A stretch of 37,506 nucleotides of DNA from Candidatus Pacearchaeota archaeon. Its GTDB lineage: Archaea; Nanobdellota; Nanobdellia; Pacearchaeales; GW2011-AR1. The position numbers and the translations under genes were made by a program. Of this stretch, positions 1 through 6,804 are shown piece by piece. The stretch covers positions 1 to 37,506 of the forward strand of contig JAGVWY010000002.1 in the NCBI GenBank assembly GCA_018304055.1, read 5' to 3'. The notes below the pieces were generated by a model. It was given only the letters and a program-made list of their open reading frames with translations. It did not search any database and had not been told where the DNA came from. Numbering within the stretch: position 1 is the stretch's first letter; every line of letters starts with the position of its first letter.

Positions 1-313
1 AAATATGGATAGCAAGAGGAAAATTATCTATCAATAATAAAATTTCAATTTTTTATCTGATTATTGAGAATAATCAAATTGAATTGTAACACAGCCTGTG
101 AAGTCTAGGGCGTGTTAGGGTTTTTGAGCACCTCAAAATTTATTTGGTCTAGATCATTTTATTAAAAACCTGATAATAAATGAGAATAACAAAAGGGAGA
201 GTTTCCTCTCCCAAAACCTTCTTTTGTATAATAAAAATAGGGTTTATTTAAATGATTTAGGTGATTCAATGTTTATTTGAGAAATAAAATATTGAAAACT
301 TTATGTTTGAAAA
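1..313. other. Structured non-coding region before the DUF357 gene
   Basis: I find no convincing gene here. The stretch contains a hairpin at 58-76 (8-bp arms around GAG) with flanking complementary segments from about 41 to 85, and a nested hairpin at 189-227. Positions 120-145 resemble the left end of the intergenic repeat seen at 28930-28954 (GTTTTTGAACACATCA there, GTTTTTGAGCACCTCA here). The region may therefore be repeat debris, or the downstream end of a gene lying outside the window. Confidence 0.5.
189..227. repeat. Nested hairpin
   Basis: GGGAGAG (195-201) pairs with CTCTCCC (206-212) around a TTTC loop. An outer ACAAAA/TTTTGT pair (189-194 with 222-227) encloses it. It could be a terminator of something upstream or a repeat fragment; the sequence alone does not decide. 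Confidence 0.5.
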
Positions 314-324
314 TATATTTAAAT
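314..324 (+). promoter_or_regulatory. TATA-like box for the DUF357 gene
   Basis: The AT-only run TATATTTAAAT is centred about 26 nt before the ATG at 345. That is the spacing expected for a leaderless archaeal transcript starting at this ATG, and it argues against the ATG at 303, which lies upstream of the box. Confidence 0.5.
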
Positions 325-344
325 TCTTTTTATTATACATTTTC

Positions 345-812
345 ATGGATAATCTTATAACAAAAGCAAAAATTGAGAAATATTATGTGATAACATTAAA
401 GGCGTTAGAAATTGCAAAGCAATCAGTTTCAATAGAGAATTTTGAAAAAATAGGAGTAACAAAATTCTCTAAGAAGGACTCAGAGAACAAGTTCTCTGAT
501 ACATTCAAAATCAGAGATTTTGAAGTCTTTGACGAATTTTCCTTAGGAATTAAAATTCCTAATCCTTCAACTTCAAAGAAGATTGAAGTCCTCGGAAAAC
601 AGGGTTATTCAAAGTCCTCAATAGGAAAAAAGAAACAATCTGAAGAAATCTTATTGATGGTTGAATGTTACTTGAAAGACTCGCTTTATTTCAAAGAAAA
701 AAAAGATTATGTTAATGCATTTGCATGTTTAAATTATGCCCATGGATGGTTAGATTGTGGAGCGAGATTAAAAATTTTTGATGTTAAAGATAATAAATTA
801 TTTAGTGTCTAG
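345..812 (+). CDS. DUF357 family protein with in-frame repeat insertion
   Basis: The C-terminal half (about residues 103-150) matches what I recall of archaeal DUF357: an acidic/aromatic helix followed by YVNAFACLNYAHGWLD and GARLKIFDV. The first 29 residues give the family's first helix. DUF357 proteins are normally well under 100 residues; this one is 155 because residues 30-93 are encoded by a palindromic repeat (432-623) also found in valS. The start at 345 is chosen over an ATG at 303 (which would add 14 hydrophobic residues) because a TATA-like box sits 26 nt upstream of 345. The family's function is not established. The gene ends 3 nt before the convergent gene 816-1181. The family assignment is fairly secure; the effect of the insertion on folding is unknown. 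Confidence 0.72.
   Translation: MDNLITKAKIEKYYVITLKALEIAKQSVSIENFEKIGVTKFSKKDSENKFSDTFKIRDFEVFDEFSLGIKIPNPSTSKKIEVLGKQGYSKSSIGKKKQSEEILLMVECYLKDSLYFKEKKDYVNAFACLNYAHGWLDCGARLKIFDVKDNKLFSV
431..623 (+). repeat. In-frame palindromic repeat, long copy (in DUF357 gene)
   Basis: Positions 431-480 match 24335-24384 in valS at 49 of 50 bases. Positions 589-623 match 24397-24431 at 27 of 35 without gaps. Both copies are read in the same frame, giving IENFEKI-x-VTKFSKKD at the left and LG-x3-Y-x-K-x-SI at the right. Five successive hairpins are visible: 434-470 (11-bp arms), 480-499 (9 bp), 504-524 (9 bp), 544-561 (8 bp) and 565-588 (6 bp). Counting whole codons, the copy is 192 nt (432-623), exactly 96 nt longer than the valS copy. 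The extra sequence lies in the middle and holds the four inner hairpins. Confidence 0.9.
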
Positions 813-815
813 AGA

Positions 816-1181
816 TTATTGTTTAGACAAAGCTTTCTTGATATTTTCAATTCTCTCCATTATAAATTTTGCAAGATAAGCTTCAGATATTCTATGGGTT
901 CCGGTTCTTCCAGGCCTTATTGAACTTTCCTCTCTACATATTTCTCTTCCATTTTGGTCAATAACTTCAAGCATGTTATAGTTTTCTTTTAATCCACCAC
1001 TTGTAATTGTTAGAGTAGTTTCTAATCCCTGAATTTTATAATAGATTATCCCTCTATCTTCTCTAGGATAATAATGATAAGAATTTGGAAATTCTCCTGC
1101 TTTTTGCTGAAGGAATCTAATTATAGACTCTCTAAGCTTTTGACATACATAATCAACAGACCTATATTCCTTCTCAGTCAT
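816..1181 (-). CDS. Hypothetical protein, 121 aa
   Basis: I do not recognise the family. It is a soluble-looking mixed alpha/beta protein without a signal peptide or membrane segment. Residues 1-30 and 95-121 look helical. The centre has alternating hydrophobic/polar stretches (GIIYYKIQGLETTLTITSGG) suggesting beta strands. The C-terminal end is basic. It is convergent with the DUF357 gene (3-nt gap) and divergent from pyrH, sharing an AT-rich intergenic region of about 90 bp. The ORF is intact with an ATG start. Confidence 0.6.
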   Translation of the reverse strand: MTEKEYRSVDYVCQKLRESIIRFLQQKAGEFPNSYHYYPREDRGIIYYKIQGLETTLTITSGGLKENYNMLEVIDQNGREICREESSIRPGRTGTHRISEAYLAKFIMERIENIKKALSKQ

Positions 1182-1271
1182 GGTTACATCATTTAAAGTC
1201 TCTTAAAAACTATTATTATTCTATATTATATATGTGAGAATATTTAAATAATTTGCTTTTTTATTATTCAC

Positions 1272-1961
1272 ATGAAAGAGGTAGTAATTATTAGTCTTGG
1301 AGGGAGTTTAATAATTCCTGATGTAATCAACGTGAAATTTTTAAGGGAATTTAAAAAAGTTATTCTGAAAAATTCAAGAAGATATAGGTTTATTCTTGTT
1401 TGTGGTGGAGGGAAAACTGCTAGAAATTATATTAATGGATTAGAAGAACAGAAAATGTTTAGGAAAAGAATGTTTCAATCCTTGTTAGGAATAGAGGCAA
1501 CTAAATTAAACGCAAAATTTTTAATTTATTTTTTTGGAAGGAGATTTAATAAAACCATTCCAAAAGATATGAAAGATATTGAAGAGCATTTAAAAAAGTA
1601 TAACGTAGTTATTTGTGGTGCTTTAAGATATTCTAAAAAACAAACATCAGATTCAACTGCTGCAAAACTTGCAAAGCATTTTAACAGCGTATTTATTAAC
1701 ATGACAAATGTTCCTGGATTGTATGATAAAAGTCCTAGGAAATATAGAAATGCGAAGTTCATTCCTTATATTAATTATAAAGATTTTTTAAAAATGGCTA
1801 AAAAAATTGAATTTCGTCCAGGACAGCATTTTGTTATTGACCAAACTGCTGCAAAGATTATTAAAAAATATAAAATAAGAACGTTTGTTATAGATGGTGA
1901 TATGAAAAATTTTGATAATTTATTAAATGAAAAGCATTTTGTTGGAACGGTTATTGGATAA
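1272..1961 (+). CDS. pyrH: Uridylate kinase (UMP kinase), archaeal type
   Basis: Member of the amino-acid kinase fold, converting UMP to UDP with ATP in cytosolic pyrimidine nucleotide synthesis. Visible features are the N-terminal SLGGSL phosphate-binding loop (residues 8-13), CGGGKTAR (44-51), a substrate-site segment around SDSTAAKLAKHF, NMTNVPGLYDKSPRKY (the typical N-x-TxVxGVYxxDP equivalent), and the C-terminal GTVIG that ends archaeal UMP kinases. Its length of 229 aa is normal for the archaeal form. A TATA-like run at about 1240-1250 is 27 nt before the ATG. The next gene downstream is the RNase P p30 gene, with its own TATA-like box. Confidence 0.9.
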   Translation: MKEVVIISLGGSLIIPDVINVKFLREFKKVILKNSRRYRFILVCGGGKTARNYINGLEEQKMFRKRMFQSLLGIEATKLNAKFLIYFFGRRFNKTIPKDMKDIEEHLKKYNVVICGALRYSKKQTSDSTAAKLAKHFNSVFINMTNVPGLYDKSPRKYRNAKFIPYINYKDFLKMAKKIEFRPGQHFVIDQTAAKIIKKYKIRTFVIDGDMKNFDNLLNEKHFVGTVIG

Positions 1962-2008
1962 GATTTTTTATTCATTAGTTTTTTAAATAAAATAAGTCTA
2001 TAATTATT

Positions 2009-2302
2009 ATGATAATTGATACTTTAAACATTAATGAAGTACGTAGGCAGATACAAAAAATAAAAAAAGAAGTTCCAAAAGAGGAAATTATTGTTATCTC
2101 CAAAGATGATGATTATAACAGAAAAATCCTTGAAATGAAAGATGTTGATGTTTTGCTTTTAAGTTTTCATAATAGAAAAGATAAACTAAAACAAAGGGAT
2201 TCAGGATTAAATGAAGTTTTTGCTAAATTAGCTAAAGAAAATAATATTAGAATTGGATTAGATATTAATGAATTAAAAAAATTAAATAAAAAAGATAAAT
2301 AA
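2009..2302 (+). CDS. rnp3: RNase P protein component 3 (p30), N-terminal part before an in-frame stop
   Basis: Rpp30 is a TIM-barrel-like protein subunit of archaeal RNase P, which matures the 5' ends of tRNA. Visible here are DVLLLSFHNRKDKLKQRDSG (about 50-69), characteristic of the family's metal/RNA-contact loop, followed by LNEVFAKLAKENNIRIGLDI. A TATA-like run (about 1980-1993) is about 22-25 nt before the ATG. The reading frame is stopped by TAA at 2300-2302 after 97 residues, but the rest of the family signature continues in the same frame to 2458 (separate entry). The N-terminal part is short compared with roughly 200-aa archaeal homologues, as is common in small DPANN proteins. The family call is confident; whether the product is functional is open. 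Confidence 0.72.
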   Translation: MIIDTLNINEVRRQIQKIKKEVPKEEIIVISKDDDYNRKILEMKDVDVLLLSFHNRKDKLKQRDSGLNEVFAKLAKENNIRIGLDINELKKLNKKDK

Positions 2303-2458
2303 CTTGTTTTAAGCAGAATCAAGCAGAATATTTTTTTATGTAAAAAAATAGGATGTGAATTAACTGTTTTTCCTAAAGAAAAATATAATAAACAGGATAT
2401 AATTAGTTTATTTTTAATTTTAGGAAGTGATACGAAATTGGCGAGAAGAGCTGTTTAA
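2303..2458 (+). pseudogene. RNase P p30 C-terminal part, same frame after the TAA
   Basis: Reading on in the frame of 2009-2302 gives 51 sense codons and then a stop at 2456-2458. The translation contains VLSRIKQNIFLCKKIG and DIISLFLILG, matching the Rpp30 pattern of an R-x-x-x-NI-x-LC-x-K helix and the DLISLGLVLGM-like segment. No ATG, GTG or TTG in this frame could start it separately, and no frameshift is needed. A single A-to-T change (AAA to TAA) explains the break. It is either a nonsense mutation, a sequencing/assembly error, or a case of readthrough. Confidence 0.65.
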
Positions 2459-2491
2459 ATTTTAATTGTTAACTGATAATAAATATCAAAC

Positions 2492-2953
2492 TTAATGATT
2501 GGATAATTTTATCGAATATTCTACGGCACCCTTTATTTCTTCTCTCATTCTGCGAATGTAATCAGGAATATCTCCATAACAAATTATATTTACACTAAGA
2601 GGATTAAGCATTATATCTAATTCTCCTGGGTACCATTCTGCCGTTTTAAAGCTTATAAATTGACAACGTTTTTTCATATTTTCCGATTCTCTAGTTTCTC
2701 TTTCTAATCTATATATTCTTAATAATTTATCTTTTGTTGGCTCAATAACTCTAGTTTCATAACAAACCGGGACTCTCTCGTCTAAATCTAAACCTAACTT
2801 TACTGTAATATCTCGGGATTGCCTCAATATATCAGAAGGACTAAAATCATATAACTCAACTTTAATAAAATCACATCTTGGATCAAATTCAGGAAGGTGT
2901 TTTAACACTCTTTCCATATCTTCTACAGACATTGGATCTATATCTACTATCAT
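2492..2953 (-). CDS. Hypothetical protein, 153 aa
   Basis: I do not recognise the family. The protein is soluble and rich in charged residues. It starts with MIVDIDPMSVEDMERVLKHL, includes an arginine/glutamate-rich helix near residues 75-95 (LLRIYRLERETRESE), and ends with a helical segment (IPDYIRRMREEIKGAV). It has no signal peptide or membrane helix. Its ATG faces the pheS operon promoter, so the gene is divergent from pheS. The ORF is intact. Confidence 0.6.
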   Translation of the reverse strand: MIVDIDPMSVEDMERVLKHLPEFDPRCDFIKVELYDFSPSDILRQSRDITVKLGLDLDERVPVCYETRVIEPTKDKLLRIYRLERETRESENMKKRCQFISFKTAEWYPGELDIMLNPLSVNIICYGDIPDYIRRMREEIKGAVEYSIKLSNH

Positions 2954-3032
2954 ATAATAATGGTTATTAGATAATATTTATACTTTACTATTTTTAACAT
3001 ATCTAGCTTTAATTTACTTATTTTTAGATTAA

Positions 3033-3041
3033 TCTTATAAA
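3033..3041 (+). promoter_or_regulatory. TATA-like box of the pheS-pheT operon
   Basis: CTTATAAAC lies about 26 nt before the pheS ATG at 3063, which fits a leaderless start. The five interposed genes have overlapping or nearly overlapping starts and stops, so this is probably the main promoter for 3063-8450. Confidence 0.45.
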
Positions 3042-3062
3042 CCCAATAGTGCTTTATTTTAA

Positions 3063-4586
3063 ATGATAGATAAAGAAGATATCAAAAAGACAATAGAATA
3101 CCTAAGCCTTTTGGAAAGAAAGATAATTCCTTTTCTTAATGAAGGGAATTTGGACAAAATATCTGAAAAATCTGGATTAGACAAAACGAGTGTTATGAGA
3201 GCTTTAGAATTTCTCTCTAATAAAAAAATTGTTTCTTTGAAAATTGAAACAGAAAAGTTAGTTGAGCTTGGTATTAATGGTGTACTTTATTCAAGACAAG
3301 GGCTTCCTGAAAGGAGACTTATGAACCTTATAGCTGAAAGAAACAGTGTCTCATTGAATGACGCCAAGACATCAACAGGATTGAATGATAATGAATTTAA
3401 GGCCAGTATTGGAGTATTGAAAAAAAAAGCTTTGATTAATGTAGTTAATGAGAATATAATATTAACTGGAAAAAAAGAAGAGCTTTCTCATAAAAGTTTA
3501 GAGGAAAAATTCTTAGAGTCATTACCAAAAAAATTTGATGACCTCTCTCTAGAAGAAAAATATGCCTTTGAAAATCTGAAAAACAGGAAAGAAATAATTG
3601 AACTACAAGATAAAAAAATTGTAAATGTTATTGTTAACTATACATGGAAATTGCTAATGAAAGAAAGATTAGATGAAGAGCTTATAGAGTCTATAACGCC
3701 TGAAGTTATCAAATCTTCTGTATGGAAAAAAAAGAAACTAAGGAAATATGATATTATGAGTAGTGTTCCAAGAATTTATGGAGGAAAAAGACATTTTATT
3801 AACCAGGCAATTGATTATGCAAAAAAAATATGGCTTGAGATGGGATTCAAAGAAATGGAAGGAAATTTAATTCAAAGCAGTTTCTGGAATTTTGATGCAT
3901 TATTCACTGCACAAGACCATCCTGTTAGAGAGTTACAAGATACTTTTTTTATTAAATGGAAAGAAGTAAAGATAGATGATAAAAAATTAGTTGATAATGT
4001 TAGAAAAGCTCATGAAGGAAAAATAGTAGGAAAGGGGTGGGGAGAAAAATGGGAAGAGTCTGAAAGCAGGAAACTTGTTTTAAGGACTCATACTACCTGT
4101 TTATCAGCTCAAACCCTTAAGAAAATTAAGGAGAATAAGGAATTTCCTGCAAAATATTTTGCATTAGGAAAGTGTTTCAGAAATGAAACAGTTGACTGGA
4201 GCCATGGCTTTGAATTTAATCAAACAGAAGGAATTGTAGTTGATGAAAATGCAAATTTCAAACAGTTATTAGGTTATTTAAAAGAATTTTTCAAAAAAAT
4301 GGAATATGAAAAAATTAGAATAAGACCTGGCTATTTTCCTTACACAGAACCAAGTTTAGAAATAGATATTTTTCATCCTATTAGAAAGGAGTGGGTTGAA
4401 TTAGGAGGTGCTGGCATGTTTCGTCCAGAAGTTACAGTTCCTATTTTTGGAAAGCATATTCCTGTTTTAGCTTGGGGACCTGGATTTGACAGGATTATTA
4501 TGGAATTTTTTAATATAACTGATTTAAGAGAGATGTACAAGAATGATATTAATAAATTGAGAGAAATGAGAGTTTGGAATAAATAA
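3063..4586 (+). CDS. pheS: Phenylalanine--tRNA ligase alpha subunit, archaeal type
   Basis: Catalytic subunit of the (alpha-beta)2 PheRS that charges tRNA-Phe in the cytosol. Residues 1 to about 150 are the winged-helix-like N-terminal region of archaeal/eukaryotic alpha subunits (KTSVMRALEFLSNKKIVSL). The class II core follows: motif 1 around AIDYAKKIWLEMGF (249-262), motif 2 KCFRNETVDWSHGFEFNQTE (about 369-388), and motif 3 with LAWGPGFDRIIMEF near the end (about 470-483). The length (507 aa) is typical. It is the first gene of an operon that ends with pheT, with a 1-nt gap before the next gene. It carries no insertion of the repeat seen in valS. Confidence 0.95.
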   Translation: MIDKEDIKKTIEYLSLLERKIIPFLNEGNLDKISEKSGLDKTSVMRALEFLSNKKIVSLKIETEKLVELGINGVLYSRQGLPERRLMNLIAERNSVSLNDAKTSTGLNDNEFKASIGVLKKKALINVVNENIILTGKKEELSHKSLEEKFLESLPKKFDDLSLEEKYAFENLKNRKEIIELQDKKIVNVIVNYTWKLLMKERLDEELIESITPEVIKSSVWKKKKLRKYDIMSSVPRIYGGKRHFINQAIDYAKKIWLEMGFKEMEGNLIQSSFWNFDALFTAQDHPVRELQDTFFIKWKEVKIDDKKLVDNVRKAHEGKIVGKGWGEKWEESESRKLVLRTHTTCLSAQTLKKIKENKEFPAKYFALGKCFRNETVDWSHGFEFNQTEGIVVDENANFKQLLGYLKEFFKKMEYEKIRIRPGYFPYTEPSLEIDIFHPIRKEWVELGGAGMFRPEVTVPIFGKHIPVLAWGPGFDRIIMEFFNITDLREMYKNDINKLREMRVWNK

Positions 4587-4587
4587 G

Positions 4588-4848
4588 ATGGAAATAAAAA
4601 AGAAAACCTGGCCAGAACATTTTCAAAAAATAATAGATGGAAAAAAGAAATTTGAAGTTAGGCTAGCTGACTTTAGTATAAAGGAAGGAGATATATTAAT
4701 CTTAGAAGAGTATGATCCGGAATCAAAAGAATACACTGGAAGAAGTATTAAGAAAAAAGTAAATTTTGTTACAAAATTTAATCCGACCGAAATGCATGTT
4801 CTAGATGATATTAAAAAATTTGGATTTTTATTAATAGGAATTGAATAA
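4588..4848 (+). CDS. DUF3850/ASCH-like (PUA-fold) small protein
   Basis: An 86-aa protein with the pattern WPEHFQKIIDGKKKFEVRL, then a D/GD-ILILEEYD segment and YTGRSIKKKVNFV. This matches what I know of DUF3850, a branch of the ASCH/PUA-like superfamily proposed to bind RNA or modified nucleotides. The K-x-FEVR signature at residues 20-25 and the GD at 34-35 are the conserved positions. It lies 1 nt after the pheS stop, inside the pheS-pheT operon. That position is compatible with an RNA-linked role, but its function is not known. It is cytosolic, with no membrane segment. Confidence 0.72.
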   Translation: MEIKKKTWPEHFQKIIDGKKKFEVRLADFSIKEGDILILEEYDPESKEYTGRSIKKKVNFVTKFNPTEMHVLDDIKKFGFLLIGIE

Positions 4849-4947
4849 ATGAAAGGAAAAATTAATATAATGGAGATTTTATTTTGGATATTAATTATAA
4901 TACTAATTATACTAGGAATATATGTATTATTTAGAAGTATAATATGA
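4849..4947 (+). CDS. 32-aa single-pass membrane peptide
   Basis: A short ORF begins with ATG directly after the stop of the preceding gene and encodes MKGKINIMEILFWILIIILI, then a further hydrophobic stretch and FRSII. One membrane helix (about residues 9-28) fills most of it. Its stop codon overlaps the next gene's ATG (ATGA at 4944-4947), suggesting translational coupling. The hydrophobic start MEILFWILI resembles the start of the next protein (IEDIIFWILISAI), so it may be a truncated relative. The function is unknown; evidence that it is real rests on packing and composition. Confidence 0.5.
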   Translation: MKGKINIMEILFWILIIILIILGIYVLFRSII

Positions 4948-5249
4948 TAAAAATTGAAGATATAATATTTTGGATTCTTATTTCAGCTATAGTAGCTATT
5001 GCTTTATGGCTATTAAGCGGATCTCCACCAGAAATAGACGCATTGATTACTATTGCTTTATTTGTAGCTGCTTCAGAGATGCTTATCTGGAGAAAGATTT
5101 TTTCAATAGAAAAAAATACGACAATAGGATTTATGAGAGTAAAACATGATTTGGATGTTATGAGAAAAGAAATGAATTTCCAATTTATTAACTTGAATGA
5201 CAGATTTGATAATTTAGACAGTAAATTAAATGTAGTTATGAGAAAATGA
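4944..5249 (+). CDS. Small membrane protein, 101 aa
   Basis: Two membrane helices are visible (about residues 5-25 and 31-50: IIFWILISAIVAIALWLL, then ALITIALFVAASEMLIW), followed by a cytosolic amphipathic C-terminal helix (HDLDVMRKEMNFQFINLNDRFDNLDSKLN) with heptad spacing suggesting a coiled coil. I recall similar uncharacterised small proteins from Woesearchaeota-type genomes, but no function. Its start overlaps the upstream 32-aa peptide and its stop overlaps the next gene's ATG by 4 nt, so it is translated as part of the pheS-pheT operon. Confidence 0.7.
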   Translation: MIKIEDIIFWILISAIVAIALWLLSGSPPEIDALITIALFVAASEMLIWRKIFSIEKNTTIGFMRVKHDLDVMRKEMNFQFINLNDRFDNLDSKLNVVMRK

Positions 5250-6001
5250 AAATAGTTGCAATCGGAGGAGGTGAAATAGGAAGGCCTGGATATAAAATTG
5301 AAACGAGGAAAATAGATGAAGAGATTATTAAGCTTTCAAGAAAAAAACATCCAAAAGTTTTGTTTATTCCATCTGCAAGTGGAGATAGTAGAACATATTT
5401 TGAAATTTTCTCGAAATATTATGGAAAGAAATTAAAATGCAAAACCGATGTTTTGTATCTAATCTCAAAAAAAGATAGACTTCCTAAAAATGAGACAAAG
5501 AAAAAAATCCTAGATTCTGATATCATTTATGTTGGTGGTGGAAATACACTAAGAATGTTAAAAATCTGGAGGAAGCATGGAATAGATAAATTATTATATC
5601 AAGCTGGGAAAAAAGGGATTGTTTTATCAGGATTAAGTGCAGGTGCAATTTGCTGGTTTAAATATGGAAATAGTGATTCTATGAAATTCGGAAAAAAGAA
5701 AAGCAAGAAATTAATAAAGCTGAAAGCATTAAACCTTTTTAATATAATGTTATGTCCACATTATGATGTTGAAAAAAATAGAAGGTCATCTTTAAAAAAA
5801 ATGATAAAAAAACAAGGAGGATTTGCTATTGCTTTAAATAATTGCTCTGCATTAGAGATCATTGATAATAAATACAGAATAATAACTTCTTTAAAAAAAG
5901 CAAATGCATATAAGATTTATAAAAATGAAGGCAGAATTATAGAAAAACCTTTATTACCTATTAGAGATTTTAAACCATTGCAGGAGTTGACAAAAAGATG
6001 A
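5246..6001 (+). CDS. Peptidase S51 family protein (peptidase E-like)
   Basis: A class I glutamine amidotransferase-like fold with a serine nucleophile. The family includes aspartyl dipeptidase PepE and cyanophycinase. The nucleophile elbow is GLSAGAICWF with Ser131; His172 in LCPHYDVEKNRR is the likely base. The N-terminal IGGGEIGRP and DIIYVGGGNTLRML (93-106) are typical of the family. The length (251 aa) fits. Substrate specificity cannot be read from sequence; a dipeptidase acting on Asp-X peptides is the best-known activity. It overlaps its neighbours by 4 nt on both sides within the pheS-pheT operon. No signal peptide, so it is cytosolic. Confidence 0.8.
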   Translation: MKIVAIGGGEIGRPGYKIETRKIDEEIIKLSRKKHPKVLFIPSASGDSRTYFEIFSKYYGKKLKCKTDVLYLISKKDRLPKNETKKKILDSDIIYVGGGNTLRMLKIWRKHGIDKLLYQAGKKGIVLSGLSAGAICWFKYGNSDSMKFGKKKSKKLIKLKALNLFNIMLCPHYDVEKNRRSSLKKMIKKQGGFAIALNNCSALEIIDNKYRIITSLKKANAYKIYKNEGRIIEKPLLPIRDFKPLQELTKR

Positions 6002-6804
6002 ATATAAAAACAAAAGAGACTAAACTAAGAAACTTTGCTAAGTCTGTGATAGATTATCCTAAATATAAGAATGAGATTAATTATCTATTATCAAAACTTG
6101 ATTTAACAAAAGACAAGGTTGTACAATCTTATGTGGATTATGATTTAGATATATCTAAATATGGAAATGAAATTTATGAGTCATTATCTATGAGGTTTGT
6201 TTTACATCTTCATAATTTATTGAAGGAAAGCTGGCATCAAGAAAGACAGAAAACTATAATGAAAATGATTAAAAAACTGGACATAAAAGACGCTGTAGAT
6301 ATAGGTTTTGGAGTTCCTACAAAATATATTAGAGAATCTGTATTAAAAACGAGAAAAATTAAATTAACTTTGGCTGATGTTTATGACTCTGCTTTCAAGT
6401 TTGCAGAGCAATTATTGAATTATTTAGACAGAAATTGGAAAGAAATAATATTTTTTAAAAAAGTGGATATGAATGATTATGAATATCCTGGAGATTATGA
6501 TTTGTATTTATTCATAGATTCAATTGAACACGTAAAAAATCCGAGTAAATATCTATCAAAAATAGTAAAAGAAAGTCCTGATAATTCTGTATTTATTTTT
6601 TCATTACCGATAGGTCCAAAAGTAAATACTCATTTTATAGAATGGAAAAACTATAAAGAAGCTGAAAAATGGTTAAATGGGCATGATTTAAAAATAAGAG
6701 TTTCTAAAAAAGTTTATGTTAATCCTAAAGTTGATTTGTTTGCTGAACAGTTAGATTATAAATTTTATAATTTAATATTAACAGCTGAAAAAATAAAAAA
6801 ATGA
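5998..6804 (+). CDS. Class I SAM-dependent methyltransferase-like protein
   Basis: A Rossmann-type methyltransferase fold is suggested by AVDIGFGVPTKYI (motif I, with the unusual GFGVPT in place of GxGxG), LTLADVYD (acidic residue after strand 2), VDMNDYEYPGDYDLYLFIDS, and IEHVKNPSKYLSKIV (motif IV/post-IV region). The first 80 or so residues are helical and do not resemble a known domain to me. The SAM loop is atypical, so binding should not be assumed. It sits between the S51 peptidase and pheT with 4-nt overlaps on both sides. The substrate is unknown; a link to tRNA or translation is inferred only from operon context. Confidence 0.65.
   Translation: MNIKTKETKLRNFAKSVIDYPKYKNEINYLLSKLDLTKDKVVQSYVDYDLDISKYGNEIYESLSMRFVLHLHNLLKESWHQERQKTIMKMIKKLDIKDAVDIGFGVPTKYIRESVLKTRKIKLTLADVYDSAFKFAEQLLNYLDRNWKEIIFFKKVDMNDYEYPGDYDLYLFIDSIEHVKNPSKYLSKIVKESPDNSVFIFSLPIGPKVNTHFIEWKNYKEAEKWLNGHDLKIRVSKKVYVNPKVDLFAEQLDYKFYNLILTAEKIKK

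Noticed and set aside
303-344. Use of the ATG at 303 as the start of the DUF357 gene.
   Set aside because: The TATA-like box lies inside this stretch, and the added residues do not resemble the family's N-terminus.
2300-2302. Recoding of the stop in the RNase P gene by selenocysteine or pyrrolysine.
   Set aside because: Those use TGA and TAG; this is TAA, and TAA ends many intact genes here, so the genetic code is not changed.
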